This document shows, one piece after another, positions 8,558-17,255 of a DNA stretch of 64,000 nt. The DNA is from Kribbella jejuensis (lineage in GTDB: Bacteria; Actinomycetota; Actinomycetes; Propionibacteriales; Kribbellaceae). The notes under the pieces are model-generated. The model did not search any database. It saw only the letters and a program-made list of their open reading frames with translations, and was not told where the DNA came from. Positions within the stretch are counted from its first letter, which is position 1. The number at the start of each line of letters is the position of its first letter. A program made the translations under genes and the position numbers. The stretch lies in assembly GCF_006715085.1 (NCBI RefSeq), contig NZ_VFMM01000002.1:1488001-1552000 (forward strand). Reading direction: 5' to 3'.

Positions 8558-9655
8558 CTAGCTGACCACGATCGACTTGGTGTCGGTGTCGGTGATACTC
8601 CCGTCGGCCGGCGAAACCAGGTACACGCTGATCTGCCACGGGCCTGGGCTGAGCATGAGCTGGAACGAGTACGACGAGAAGGTCTGGCCCTCCTTCGTGT
8701 TCGTGAAGCCCTTCCGCACCTCGCGGGTCTTCACGTTCGTCGCCTGGTAGTTGACGGTCGACTCGAACGCGGCCGCCACACCCTGCACGGTCACCGACGG
8801 GTCGAGCGCCTCGTTCTCCGACGGCGAGTCGATCCACACCAGCGCCTGGACGTCGGCCGCCTGCGCCCGGTCGAGCGGCTGGGTGGCGTCGATCTGCCCG
8901 AACAGCCGCGGTACGGTCTGCCCGCCCTCGGTCACGCGGATCGGCGTCTGGTTGTCCTGCAACGCGCCCTGAACGGTGTACACGAGCTGCTGCGCCGCCA
9001 CGCGCGCGACGTCCGGGTCCAAGGTGGCCTTCGGCAACTGCTTGAAGTCGACCGTCACCGCGTCGTCCGTGCGCGTCACCGTGTTCACCGCGGCGCCACG
9101 CCACACCGAGAAGTAGTCCGGGTCGGCGGGCTGCTTCGTCGTCATGATCCGGACCGCCTGCTCCGCCGGGTGCCCGCTCACCTTCGTCCAGGTGCGGTAC
9201 AGCCGGGCCGACCGCTTCTTCGGTACGCCGATCTGCTCGCCGAGCCAGTAGACCGGGACGAGCTGGTTCTTGACGGTCTCCTCCGGTACGCCGCGGTCCG
9301 TCGGGCCGGCGGTCTTCACCGACGGGCTCGGCACCGGCGACGCGGTCAGTACCGACGGCGCCTGGCTTTCGGGCAGGGCGGTCGAGGTGTTCGCCGTACC
9401 TTGCCCGGCGACCGAGTCACCGTCGTTCGCGGTGGTGTCCGAGCCGTTGAACACGGTGAAGGCTCCGACGGCCGCCGCGGTACCGACCGCGGCCACGCCG
9501 GCGGTCAGGAACCACGGGCGCAGCCTGGACGGCCGCTGGGCGTGTGCGCGGGCGCGGATCTCGAGCAGCGCGTCGGCCGGCTCGATCCGGTCCGCCTCCT
9601 CGCGGAGGGCCCGGCGCATCACCTCGTCGAACGGATCCTTCTGCTGGTCACTCAT
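8558..9655 (-). CDS. GerMN/Gmad2-domain membrane protein, probable sigma-factor partner
   Basis: The 365-residue product has a cytosolic N-terminus (DPFDEVMRRALREEADRIEP) and one transmembrane helix at about residues 48-69. A Thr/Ser/Pro linker leads to a GerMN domain (VPVYWLGEQIGVPKKRSARLYRTW to about residue 250). It ends with a Gmad2 immunoglobulin-like domain (WIDSPSENEALDPSVTVQGVAAAFESTVNYQ). These extracytoplasmic domains occur in spore-germination and cell-envelope proteins. Its ATG overlaps the stop of the sigma-factor gene by four bases, so it probably acts as that factor's membrane partner or anti-sigma; no zinc-binding HxxxCxxC motif is visible. Confidence 0.85.
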   Translation of the reverse strand: MSDQQKDPFDEVMRRALREEADRIEPADALLEIRARAHAQRPSRLRPWFLTAGVAAVGTAAAVGAFTVFNGSDTTANDGDSVAGQGTANTSTALPESQAPSVLTASPVPSPSVKTAGPTDRGVPEETVKNQLVPVYWLGEQIGVPKKRSARLYRTWTKVSGHPAEQAVRIMTTKQPADPDYFSVWRGAAVNTVTRTDDAVTVDFKQLPKATLDPDVARVAAQQLVYTVQGALQDNQTPIRVTEGGQTVPRLFGQIDATQPLDRAQAADVQALVWIDSPSENEALDPSVTVQGVAAAFESTVNYQATNVKTREVRKGFTNTKEGQTFSSYSFQLMLSPGPWQISVYLVSPADGSITDTDTKSIVVS

Positions 9656-10161
9656 GCGTTCTGCTCCAGGAGCTGGCGCAGCGACTTGGTCGCGCGCGCG
9701 GCATGACTCTTCACGGAACCCCGGGTGATGCCCATCGTGTCGGCGATCTCCGCCTCCGACAGGTCACCGTAATACCGCAGGACCATCACGGTGCGTTGCT
9801 TCTCCGGCAGGGTCCGCATCGCCTCGATCACCCGGTCGGTCTCGGCGGTGCGCAGGACGGCCTGTTCGGCACTGGGTTCGTCGGGCAGCGACCGCGGGGT
9901 ATGCCGGTCGACCACCACCAGGTGGCGCTGGCGGGACCGGCAGCGGTTCACCACCGCGGTCCGCAGGTACGCGAGGGCCTTGTGGGGGTCGCGCAACCGG
10001 TTCCACCGGCCGTGCATCGCGACGAACGCGTCCTGCACGATCTCTTCGGCCGTGCCGGTGTCGCGCAGCAGCAGGCTCGCGAGGCGGACGAGCGAGGTGT
10101 AATGCGCCGTGTACACAGCCGTCAGCGCCTCGTCGGCATCCCACGAGGACTCATGTGTCAC
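9652..10161 (-). CDS. SigE-family ECF sigma factor
   Basis: The 169-residue protein has sigma region 2 (YTAHYTSLVRLASLLLRDTGTAEEIVQDAFVAMHGRW) and region 4 (LPEKQRTVMVLRYYGDLSEAEIADTMGITRGSVKSHAARA). This is the SigE-like actinobacterial ECF group (TIGR02983 type). The GTG at 10161 (VTHESSWDAD) has a weak AGAG site; an ATG seven bases further in is out of frame. The frame continues upstream to 10266, but the added residues are not sigma-like. It is translationally coupled to the downstream GerMN/Gmad2 protein. Confidence 0.88.
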   Translation of the reverse strand: MTHESSWDADEALTAVYTAHYTSLVRLASLLLRDTGTAEEIVQDAFVAMHGRWNRLRDPHKALAYLRTAVVNRCRSRQRHLVVVDRHTPRSLPDEPSAEQAVLRTAETDRVIEAMRTLPEKQRTVMVLRYYGDLSEAEIADTMGITRGSVKSHAARATKSLRQLLEQNA

Positions 10162-10356
10162 GCACTCTTCGTACACCACGGCCGGTTGTGCCACGAAAAG
10201 ACGACGCCAAGACTGCGTCCCAGGTTGACAACAGCATGCACCGATCGGGCGCGATTCTGTAGGCACGAAGCAGGCGTCCCGGCGAATTCCGAGTGAGGCT
10301 GTCGGACGGGACGGCTAGCATGGGAGGTCCCATCACGTTTATTCAGGAGGAAGAGC

Positions 10357-11394
10357 CTGTCCAGGCCACGCAGTATCGAACCGGAGGCGCGCCCGAACGG
10401 CGCGGTTTCAGGTGCAGGCACCAGCACGCAGGCGTCGCACAAGATCGTCGTGCCGAACAGCATCGACATGGTGGCGCTGCTCGGAGCCCGGGACGAGTTC
10501 CTCCGCATCATCGAGAGGCTGTTCGCCGCCGACATCATGGTTCGCGGCAACGAGATCACGCTCAACGGTGAGCCGGCCGAGCTGGCCCTGGCCGAGCGGC
10601 TGATCGACGAGCTGATCGCGGTGATCCGGACCGGGCACGGGCTGACCGCGGACTCGGTCGAGCGGAGTATCGCGATGGTCAAGCAGGCCACCGCCGAGAG
10701 CCCGGCCGACGTGCTGACGCAGAACATCCTGTCCAGCCGCGGCCGTACGATCCGGCCGAAGACGCTGAACCAGAAGCGCTACGTCGACGCGATCGACAAG
10801 AACACGATCGTGTTCGGGATCGGCCCGGCCGGTACCGGCAAGACCTACCTGGCGGTGGCCAAGGCGGTCCAGGCGCTGCAGGCCAAGGAGGTCAACCGGA
10901 TCATCCTGACCCGGCCGGCCGTCGAGGCCGGCGAGCGGCTCGGCTTCCTGCCCGGCACCCTGTCGGAGAAGATCGACCCCTACCTGCGGCCGCTGTACGA
11001 CGCACTGCACGACATGCTCGACCCGGAGTCCATCCCGCGGCTGATGACCGCCGGCACGATCGAGATCGCCCCGCTGGCCTACATGCGCGGCCGGACGCTG
11101 AACGACGCCTACATCATTCTGGACGAGGCGCAGAACACCTCGCCGGAGCAGATGAAGATGTTCCTCACCCGGCTCGGCTTCGGCTCGAAGATGGTCGTCA
11201 CCGGCGACGTCACCCAGGTCGACCTGCCGAACGGGACGAATTCCGGGCTCAAGGTGGTGCAGGAAATTCTCGACGGCGTCCAGGATCTGGCATTCTGCCG
11301 GTTGACATCGCATGACGTGGTCCGGCACAAGCTGGTCGGCCGGATCGTGTCGGCGTACGAAAACTACGAAGGCAGTGCTGATTCCCACCGATGA
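10357..11394 (+). CDS. phoH: PhoH-like ATPase, apparently CTG-initiated
   Basis: This PhoH/YbeZ ATPase has Walker A GPAGTGKT at about residues 156-163 and Walker B YIILDEAQN. YbeZ proteins work with YbeY in rRNA and ribosome metabolism. An AGGAGG at 10345-10350 is followed after six bases by CTG (10357), giving 345 residues. No ATG, GTG or TTG lies in frame between the upstream stop at 10294 and the GTG at 10450. That GTG would cut into the conserved SHKIVVP segment and has no ribosome site. The stop overlaps the ybeY start (ATGA). Confidence 0.93.
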   Translation: MSRPRSIEPEARPNGAVSGAGTSTQASHKIVVPNSIDMVALLGARDEFLRIIERLFAADIMVRGNEITLNGEPAELALAERLIDELIAVIRTGHGLTADSVERSIAMVKQATAESPADVLTQNILSSRGRTIRPKTLNQKRYVDAIDKNTIVFGIGPAGTGKTYLAVAKAVQALQAKEVNRIILTRPAVEAGERLGFLPGTLSEKIDPYLRPLYDALHDMLDPESIPRLMTAGTIEIAPLAYMRGRTLNDAYIILDEAQNTSPEQMKMFLTRLGFGSKMVVTGDVTQVDLPNGTNSGLKVVQEILDGVQDLAFCRLTSHDVVRHKLVGRIVSAYENYEGSADSHR

Positions 11395-11867
11395 ACGTCG
11401 AGGTCAACAACGAGTCCGGCGTGGAGATCGACGCGCACGGACTGATGCGGCTCAGCCGGTTCGTGATGTCGTCGCTGCGGCTGCACCCGGAGTGTGAGCT
11501 GTCGATCAAGCTGGTCGACGAGGACACCATGGCGCGGTACCACGTCGAGTTCCTGGACCTGCCGGGTCCGACCGACGTGATGTCGTGGCCGATGGACGAG
11601 CTCCGACCGGGTTCGGACGGCGACGCGGACGAGGACCTGCCGCTCGGGCACCTGGGCGACATCGCCCTGTGCCCGACGGTGGCCGCCGCCCAGGGCGCGA
11701 AGGCCGGCCACGGGACGTGGGCCGAGCTGGAGCTGCTCACCGTGCACGGCATCCTGCACCTGCTCGGCTACGACCACGCGGAACCCGCCGAGAAAGCGGA
11801 GATGTGGGACGTCCAGGGCCGCCTGCTGGAAGCATGGCGCGCACCTGGAAACCGTATCGAGGCGTGA
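11391..11867 (+). CDS. ybeY: endoribonuclease YbeY (rRNA maturation)
   Basis: The 158-residue protein carries the zinc motif HGILHLLGYDH at residues 119-129 and the upstream DLPGPTDVMSWP segment. YbeY is a single-strand-specific RNase needed for 16S rRNA 3'-end processing and ribosome quality control. The start overlaps the phoH stop by four bases, the usual coupled arrangement. The family is typically about 150 residues, so it is full length. Confidence 0.96.
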   Translation: MNVEVNNESGVEIDAHGLMRLSRFVMSSLRLHPECELSIKLVDEDTMARYHVEFLDLPGPTDVMSWPMDELRPGSDGDADEDLPLGHLGDIALCPTVAAAQGAKAGHGTWAELELLTVHGILHLLGYDHAEPAEKAEMWDVQGRLLEAWRAPGNRIEA

Positions 11868-11874
11868 TACTGCC

Positions 11875-13179
11875 ATGACATCCCACGACCTCGTTCTGCT
11901 GGTTGTGGCTGCGGTGCTCGTTCTGCTGGCCGGGCTGTTCGCCGCGGCCGAGGCGGCGCTGTCGTCGTACTCGAAGGTGCGCGCGAACGAGCAGGTCGAG
12001 CTGGGCAACCTGCGCGCGCTCCGGCTCCGCGACCTGCTCTCCGACGCCCCGCGGTACCTGAACTCGCTGCTCCTGCTCCGGCTGAGCTGCGAGATCACCG
12101 CGATCGTCCTGGTCACCCAGGCGTTGTCCGAGGTCCTCTCGGTGACCTGGGAACACATCCTGATCACCGCCGTGGTGATGGTGCTGGTCTCGTACGTGAT
12201 CATCGGCGTCGCGCCGCGGACGCTCGGCCGGCAGCACTCGGACCGGTTCGCGATCCTCTCGGCCGGTCCGGTGATGACCGTGACCCGGATCCTCGGTCCG
12301 TTGCCGAAGGTGCTGATCATGCTCGGCAACGCGCTCACCCCGGGCAAGGGGTTCGCCGAAGGCCCGTTCGCGACCGAGGCCGAGCTGCGCGCGCTGGTCG
12401 ACTACGCGGAGAAGTCCGCGGTGATCGAGTCCGGCGAGCGGCAGATGATCCACTCGGTGTTCGAGCTCGGCGACACCATCGTCCGCGAGGTGATGGTGCC
12501 GCGGACCGACATGGTGTTCATCGAGAAGCACAAGAAGCTCCGCCAGCTCACCTCGCTGGCGCTGCGTTCGGGGTACTCGCGGATCCCGGTGATCGGTGAG
12601 TCGCTCGACGACATCGTCGGCGTCGTCTACCTCAAGGACGTGATGCGCCGCGTCTACGACAACGCCCAGGCCGAGTCCACCGAACGGGTCGAGTCGGTGA
12701 TGCGGCCGTGCATGTACGTCCCGGACTCCAAGCCCGTCGACGAGCTGCTGCGCGAGATGCAGGCCGCGCGGATGCACCTCGCGATCGTCGTCGACGAGTA
12801 CGGCGGTACGGCGGGGCTGGTCGCGATCGAGGACATCCTCGAGGAGATCGTCGGCGAGATCACCGACGAGTACGACGAGGACCCGGACTCGGTGCAGCAC
12901 CTGGCCGACGGCGCGTACCGGGTGTCGGCCCGGCTGCCGATCGACGAGCTGGGCGAGCTGTTCGGCGTACCGCTGGACGACGACGACGTGGACACCGTGG
13001 GCGGCCTGATGGCCAAGCTGCTCGGGAAGGTACCGATCCCCGGCGCCGAGGTCGCGATCGAGGGCCTGTCGCTGACCGCGGAGCGCCCGTCCGGCCGCCG
13101 GAACCAGGTAGGTACGGTTCTGGTACGCCGCGAGGAGCCATCTCCCGCGCCGCACGACCAGAACCACCAGCACGCCTGA
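11875..13179 (+). CDS. CNNM/CorC-type CBS-domain membrane protein (hemolysin C-like)
   Basis: The 434-residue protein has an N-terminal DUF21/CNNM membrane domain with hydrophobic helices at about residues 5-25, 60-85 and 95-120. Two CBS modules follow, around REVMVPRTDMVFI and VMRPCMYVPDSKPVDELLREM, with the signature VVDEYGGTAGLVAIEDILEEIVGEI. A C-terminal CorC_HlyC domain begins near GAYRVSARLPIDELGELFG. Relatives are Mg2+/Co2+ transporters or efflux regulators in the cytoplasmic membrane. It follows ybeY by seven bases in the conserved cluster leading to era. Confidence 0.92.
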   Translation: MTSHDLVLLVVAAVLVLLAGLFAAAEAALSSYSKVRANEQVELGNLRALRLRDLLSDAPRYLNSLLLLRLSCEITAIVLVTQALSEVLSVTWEHILITAVVMVLVSYVIIGVAPRTLGRQHSDRFAILSAGPVMTVTRILGPLPKVLIMLGNALTPGKGFAEGPFATEAELRALVDYAEKSAVIESGERQMIHSVFELGDTIVREVMVPRTDMVFIEKHKKLRQLTSLALRSGYSRIPVIGESLDDIVGVVYLKDVMRRVYDNAQAESTERVESVMRPCMYVPDSKPVDELLREMQAARMHLAIVVDEYGGTAGLVAIEDILEEIVGEITDEYDEDPDSVQHLADGAYRVSARLPIDELGELFGVPLDDDDVDTVGGLMAKLLGKVPIPGAEVAIEGLSLTAERPSGRRNQVGTVLVRREEPSPAPHDQNHQHA

Positions 13180-13196
13180 TCGCCTGAGGAGTACCT

Positions 13197-13529
13197 TTGT
13201 CTGACCTGTCCGCCGAGGACACCAAACTCGTCACGCTGGCCCGGGCCGCGCGCGCTCGTACCCGTGCGGTCGAAGGCGCCGCCGTACGGGACAGCGACGG
13301 GCGGACGTACGCCGCCTGCACCGTGGCGCTCGACAACGTCGAGCTGACCGCGCTGCAGCTCGCGGTCGCGATGGCGCTCGCGTCCGGGGTGAAGGGTCTG
13401 GAGGCGGCCGCGGTGGTCACCGACGGCGACGCGCCGGACATCCAGGTCGTCCGGCACTTCGCCGGTGCCAACATTCCCGTCGTAGTTGCCCTGGGCACCG
13501 GAGAGGTCCACGATGTCGTCCACACCTGA
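13197..13529 (+). CDS. cytidine deaminase-like protein without catalytic motifs
   Basis: The 110-residue protein aligns with the cytidine-deaminase-like gene found before era in actinobacteria: DTKLVTLARAARARTRAVEGAAVRDSDGRTYAACTV. However, neither the (H/C)AE nor the PCxxC zinc motif of true deaminases is present; at the equivalent place it reads NVELTALQLAVAMALASG. Catalysis is therefore unlikely. A TTG at 13197 is the start, with GAGGAG five bases before it. The gene overlaps era by 17 bp. Confidence 0.8.
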   Translation: MSDLSAEDTKLVTLARAARARTRAVEGAAVRDSDGRTYAACTVALDNVELTALQLAVAMALASGVKGLEAAAVVTDGDAPDIQVVRHFAGANIPVVVALGTGEVHDVVHT

Positions 13530-14442
13530 GAACTTCAAGGCCGGTTTCGCCTGTTTCGTCGGCCGGCCGAACGCGGGCAAGTCCACGCTCACCAACGCGC
13601 TGGTGGGGCAGAAGATCGTGATCACCTCGTCCAAGCCGCAGACCACGAGACACGCCGTCCGCGGCATCGTGCACCGGCCGGACGCGCAGCTGATCCTGGT
13701 CGATACACCCGGTCTGCACAAGCCGCGCACGCTGCTCGGCGAGCGGCTGAACGACCTGGTCAAGACCACCTGGGCCGAGGTCGACGTGATCGCTGTCTGC
13801 CTGCCGGCCAGCGACAAGATCGGCCCCGGTGACCGGTTCCTGGTCAGCGAGGCGGCCAAGGTCGCGAAGACCCCGAAGGTTGCCCTGGCCACCAAGGCCG
13901 ACCTGGTCTCGCCCGACCGGATGGTCGAGCACCTCGCCGAGATCCAGGCGCTGGGGGAGTCGGTCGGGATCGAGTGGGCGTCGGTCGTCCCGGTGTCGGC
14001 GACGTCCGGGTTCCAGGTCGACGTGGTCGCCGACGAACTGGTGAAGCTGCTGCCGGAGGGCTTCCCGCTGTATCCCGACGGGGACATCACGGACGAGCCC
14101 GAGGAGACGCTGGTCGCGGAGCTGATCCGCGAGGCCGCGCTGGAGGGCGTCCGGGACGAGCTGCCGCACTCGATCGCCGTCACCATCGACGAGATGAACC
14201 TGCGCGAGGACCGGCCGGCCGACAAGCCGCTGCTCGACATCTACGCGAACATCTTCCTCGAGCGGGAGAGCCAGAAGGGCATCGTGATCGGCCACAAGGG
14301 TGCCCGGCTGCGCGAGGTCGGCGCGGCCGCGCGCAAGCAGATCGAGGCCCTGCTCGGCACGCCGGTCTATCTCGACCTGCACGTCAAGATCGCGAAGAAC
14401 TGGCAGACGGACGCGAAGAACCTTCGCAAGCTGGGCTTCTGA
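13513..14442 (+). CDS. era: GTPase Era
   Basis: The 309-residue GTPase has G1 GRPNAGKS at residues 17-24, switch region ITSSKPQTTRHAVRGI, G3 DTPGLH, a G4 TKAD and a C-terminal KH domain (GIVIGHKGARLREVGAAARKQIEALLG). Era binds 16S rRNA and supports 30S assembly. The ATG at 13513 has GAGAGG six bases upstream; an in-frame start at 13486 is less likely. Together with phoH and ybeY it makes this region a ribosome-maturation cluster. Confidence 0.97.
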   Translation: MSSTPENFKAGFACFVGRPNAGKSTLTNALVGQKIVITSSKPQTTRHAVRGIVHRPDAQLILVDTPGLHKPRTLLGERLNDLVKTTWAEVDVIAVCLPASDKIGPGDRFLVSEAAKVAKTPKVALATKADLVSPDRMVEHLAEIQALGESVGIEWASVVPVSATSGFQVDVVADELVKLLPEGFPLYPDGDITDEPEETLVAELIREAALEGVRDELPHSIAVTIDEMNLREDRPADKPLLDIYANIFLERESQKGIVIGHKGARLREVGAAARKQIEALLGTPVYLDLHVKIAKNWQTDAKNLRKLGF

Positions 14443-15107
14443 TGCTGACCAACCCCGTGTACGCCGCTCTGACCGGGCCGCACGCGTCCTTCGCCGAGGT
14501 CCGCGGCAACGCCCGCCGCTACCCGGCCGCGGTCGCGCCGTTCCTGGGCCTGCCCGACGAGCCGACCGCGGCGGACTGGGCCGACGCGGCCGAGCTGCTC
14601 AAGGCCTCCGGCCCGGCCGCGCTGATGCGGCCCGAGTTCGACGTGCCGGACGGCATCAAGCTGGACAGGAGGTTCGACCTGGTCCAGTTCGTCGCCCCGC
14701 CCGACTTGCCCGCCGAGGACGCGGAAGCGGTCCGGCTCGGCGTGGACGACGTACCGGACATGCTGGCGCTGGTCGCGCTGACCGATCCGGGCCCGTTCCG
14801 GAGCCGCACGATCGAGCTCGGCACGTACCTCGGCATCCGCCGCGGCGGCGAGCTGGTCGCGATGGCCGGTACCAGGTTCAGCCTGCCGGGGTACGCCGAG
14901 ATCAGCGCGGTCTGCACGCACCCGTCGGCCCGCGGTCAGGGCCTCGCCACCCGGCTGATCCGGGCCGTGGCCGCCCACGTCACCGCGACCTCCCGGACCC
15001 CGTTCCTGCACACCGGCGGCACCAACAGCACCGCGATCCGGCTGTACCACTCGCTGGGTTTCACCCTCTCCCATGAGATGAAGGTCACAATCGTCGAGGC
15101 GGTCTAG
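14442..15107 (+). CDS. GNAT family N-acetyltransferase (FR47-like)
   Basis: This 221-residue protein has a GNAT fold in its C-terminal half: ELVAMAGTRFSLPGYAEISAVCTHPSARGQGLATRLIRAVAAHV, with the acetyl-CoA loop RGQGLA, then HTGGTNSTAIRLYHSLGF. The pattern is that of the FR47 subgroup. The substrate is unknown. Its ATG overlaps the era stop by one base (TGATG), so it is co-translated with era, though it is probably not functionally linked. Confidence 0.88.
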   Translation: MLTNPVYAALTGPHASFAEVRGNARRYPAAVAPFLGLPDEPTAADWADAAELLKASGPAALMRPEFDVPDGIKLDRRFDLVQFVAPPDLPAEDAEAVRLGVDDVPDMLALVALTDPGPFRSRTIELGTYLGIRRGGELVAMAGTRFSLPGYAEISAVCTHPSARGQGLATRLIRAVAAHVTATSRTPFLHTGGTNSTAIRLYHSLGFTLSHEMKVTIVEAV

Positions 15108-15115
15108 CCTGGAAC

Positions 15116-15139
15116 AGTTGCAACAAGCTGCAACTGTGG
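15116..15139. promoter_or_regulatory. perfect 9-bp inverted repeat, possible operator
   Basis: ACAGTTGCA (15116-15124) and TGCAACTGT (15131-15139) are separated by six bases. It lies between the GNAT stop and the secreted-protein gene. No T-run follows, so it looks more like a protein-binding dyad for the downstream gene than a terminator. Confidence 0.4.
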
Positions 15140-15224
15140 CGCCTGCTGTCCCCCGCGCGCGTTATGCTCGCGCACGATCTCGAGGTTCATCGAGGTCGAC
15201 CATGTCCTGAGGGGGACTCCCAGT

Positions 15225-16169
15225 ATGAAACTCAAGCGCTTCGCGCTCGCCCTGGCCGGGGTCGGCATGCTCGCCGCGACGGCCGCCACCGGACCGGCCA
15301 CCGCCGCCGTCCGGACCGACCCGACGCCCGGGATCGCCAAGGGCAATCTGAAGACCACGCCGAACACGAAGCTCGCCTCCGGCGGATGCCAGCAGGACGT
15401 GGGCTTCAACACCCCGACTCCGGCGATCAACGACGTCCTGGTGACACCGGGCAAGCCGCCGCGCCCCGAGTTCTACTCGGAGTTCCGCTTCGTCGGCACC
15501 CGGCTCAACACGACGTGGTACGGCGTGAAGACCGACGCGCACATCTACACCCACGGCCTGTTCGTGCAGGGCGGAACGCTCTACCGCAGCGTCACGTACT
15601 TCGACACCGACAACCCGCGGCCGACCTACGCGCGGATCGGCTCCGGCTGGAGCAGCTTCACCCAGCTGGTGACCTCGAACTACGCGATCACCGCGCCGAA
15701 CCGCTCGTACCTGTACGGGCTGAGCACCAACGGCAGCCTGTACCGCTACGCGGCGTCGGGTGCGACCTTCCGGGCACTCGGCCACTTCCCGGGTTTCAAG
15801 GGCTTCAAGGCGATGACCGTGATCTCCGAGACCCCGACCTACGACACGCTGCTGATGACCACCAAGGCGGGCGCGCTCTGGACCGTCCACATCCCGGCCG
15901 CGGCCTCGACGAAGCCGGTCCTGAAGCTGGTCCGGAGCTCGGGCTTCGCGGCGTACGAGTCGCTGGCCGCCGTGGAGTGCGGTACCAGGGGCGGCACGCT
16001 GGTGACCGGTTTCGACAACGACACCGACTCGATCTACCAGTACGCGATGAGCAAGTTCAACGGCTCGAAGACCGCGGTCACGTCCTACGGCCGGGTCCCG
16101 GGCGCCACGGTGCCGGGCACCGGCATCTTCTCGATCACCGGCCACTGGAACCAGCTGGTCGGGGAGTGA
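15225..16169 (+). CDS. secreted protein of unknown function
   Basis: The 314-residue product starts with a Sec signal peptide (MKLKRFALALAGVGMLAATAA), with likely cleavage after ATAA near residue 28. The mature part is rich in Tyr, Thr and Gly with repeated short beta motifs such as THGLFVQGGTLYRSVTYFD, SYLYGLSTNGSLYRY and ALWTVHIPA. These resemble blades of a tachylectin-like propeller, but I cannot assign a family. Two cysteines (in SGGCQQD and AVECGTR) could form a disulfide. The ATG at 15225 follows GAGGGGGA. A strong terminator follows the gene. Confidence 0.8.
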   Translation: MKLKRFALALAGVGMLAATAATGPATAAVRTDPTPGIAKGNLKTTPNTKLASGGCQQDVGFNTPTPAINDVLVTPGKPPRPEFYSEFRFVGTRLNTTWYGVKTDAHIYTHGLFVQGGTLYRSVTYFDTDNPRPTYARIGSGWSSFTQLVTSNYAITAPNRSYLYGLSTNGSLYRYAASGATFRALGHFPGFKGFKAMTVISETPTYDTLLMTTKAGALWTVHIPAAASTKPVLKLVRSSGFAAYESLAAVECGTRGGTLVTGFDNDTDSIYQYAMSKFNGSKTAVTSYGRVPGATVPGTGIFSITGHWNQLVGE

Positions 16170-16188
16170 TCCTGCAGTAGTGCAGAGC

Positions 16189-16225
16189 CCGGGGGCGCCG
16201 CGTGCTGCGGCGCCCCCGGTCTGTT
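16189..16225. terminator. bidirectional hairpin terminator
   Basis: CCGGGGGCGCCGC (16189-16201) pairs perfectly with GCGGCGCCCCCGG (16207-16219) around a five-base loop, followed by TCTGTTT. It separates the convergent secreted-protein and double-GNAT genes and can serve both. Confidence 0.85.
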
Positions 16226-17221
16226 TCAGAGGTTCTTCTGGTAGTCCAGGAAGCGCGCGACGATGTGGTAGTTCAGCGCCTCGTTGATGCTGATCATGTG
16301 GTCGTTGGACTCCGCGTTCCAGGTGTCGATCTGGGTCAGCGCCGGCTCCTGCTCACGGAGCCAGAGCAGCATCGCGGACTTGAGCAGCGCGCCGAGGCGA
16401 TGACCGCGGTGGTCGCGGGACACCGCGGTGTCGTGCTGCTCGCCGAGGTGCGGGCGCTCGCGCTCGACCGCGACCACGGTGTGACCGGCGAGTGCGCCGG
16501 TGTCCTTCGCGCGGGCGACCACCCGATAGACCGTCCGGTCGCTCTTGCGCTGCGCCTCTTCGTACGCGCGCAACCGCTCCGGCGTGAACACGTCGTCGTC
16601 CAGGTCGAGGTCGTCCTTCGGCGCGTCGTTGATCGACTCGACGACCGCGACCATCCCGTCGAGCATGTCGTCCGGCAGCGCGCCGGTGATCCGCACCAGT
16701 TCGTACCCGGACGCGGCCGCGGCGGACTCGTCGTACATCCGCTGGACCAGGTCCCAGTCGAGGCCGGCCAGCTCCTGACGGCGGTTCACCTCGACGGACT
16801 TCTGCTCGAGCCCGTGCCGCGCCGCGAACGCCTGCGCATTCGGCAGATCGATCGCGCCGAGCCCGGTCCCGGTACGGCCCAGCTCACGGGTGAGCTGTTC
16901 GCCGTACTCGAACAGCGCCGAGCCGATCCCGCGACCGCGGTGGTCGGGGTGCACCTTGATGTCCAGCCAGGTCTTGTCGGTGTTCTCGTACCGCGGGATG
17001 TCGATCGTCAGCACGCCGACGGCCGTCCCGTCGTCCTCGCGGGCGAGGTATGCCCCCGGCGGCTCCAGGTCCCACCCGTAGCGCAGCATGTTCGCGAACG
17101 TCCGCGGCGTGTGCTGGACCAACTCCGGGCAATCCAGCTTCCACCCGGCCGAGTCCACGGCAACAGCGTCCGCACAACCGACCTCGTCGTCGGCCGACAA
17201 CTTGATGATCTCCACGCCCAC
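16226..17221 (-). CDS. double-domain GNAT N-acetyltransferase
   Basis: The 331-residue protein contains two GNAT units. The first has TWLDIKVHPDHRGRGIGSALFEYGEQL with the CoA loop RGRGIG; the second has HDTAVSRDHRGHRLGALLKSAMLLWLREQEP, then TWNAESNDHMISINEALNY. Two-domain GNATs of this type, like mycothiol synthase, are frequent in actinobacteria, but the substrate here is open. GTG at 17221 or 17215 may start it; 17221 has GGGGA just upstream. It shares architecture with the gene at 28193-29191 and may be its paralogue. Confidence 0.87.
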   Translation of the reverse strand: MGVEIIKLSADDEVGCADAVAVDSAGWKLDCPELVQHTPRTFANMLRYGWDLEPPGAYLAREDDGTAVGVLTIDIPRYENTDKTWLDIKVHPDHRGRGIGSALFEYGEQLTRELGRTGTGLGAIDLPNAQAFAARHGLEQKSVEVNRRQELAGLDWDLVQRMYDESAAAASGYELVRITGALPDDMLDGMVAVVESINDAPKDDLDLDDDVFTPERLRAYEEAQRKSDRTVYRVVARAKDTGALAGHTVVAVERERPHLGEQHDTAVSRDHRGHRLGALLKSAMLLWLREQEPALTQIDTWNAESNDHMISINEALNYHIVARFLDYQKNL

Positions 17222-17255
17222 AGGGTCCCCGGAACACACGGTTACCGCACCTGGT

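Noticed and set aside
11737..14382. Long minus-strand frames over ybeY, the CBS protein and era
   Set aside because: They are shadows of well-supported plus-strand genes.
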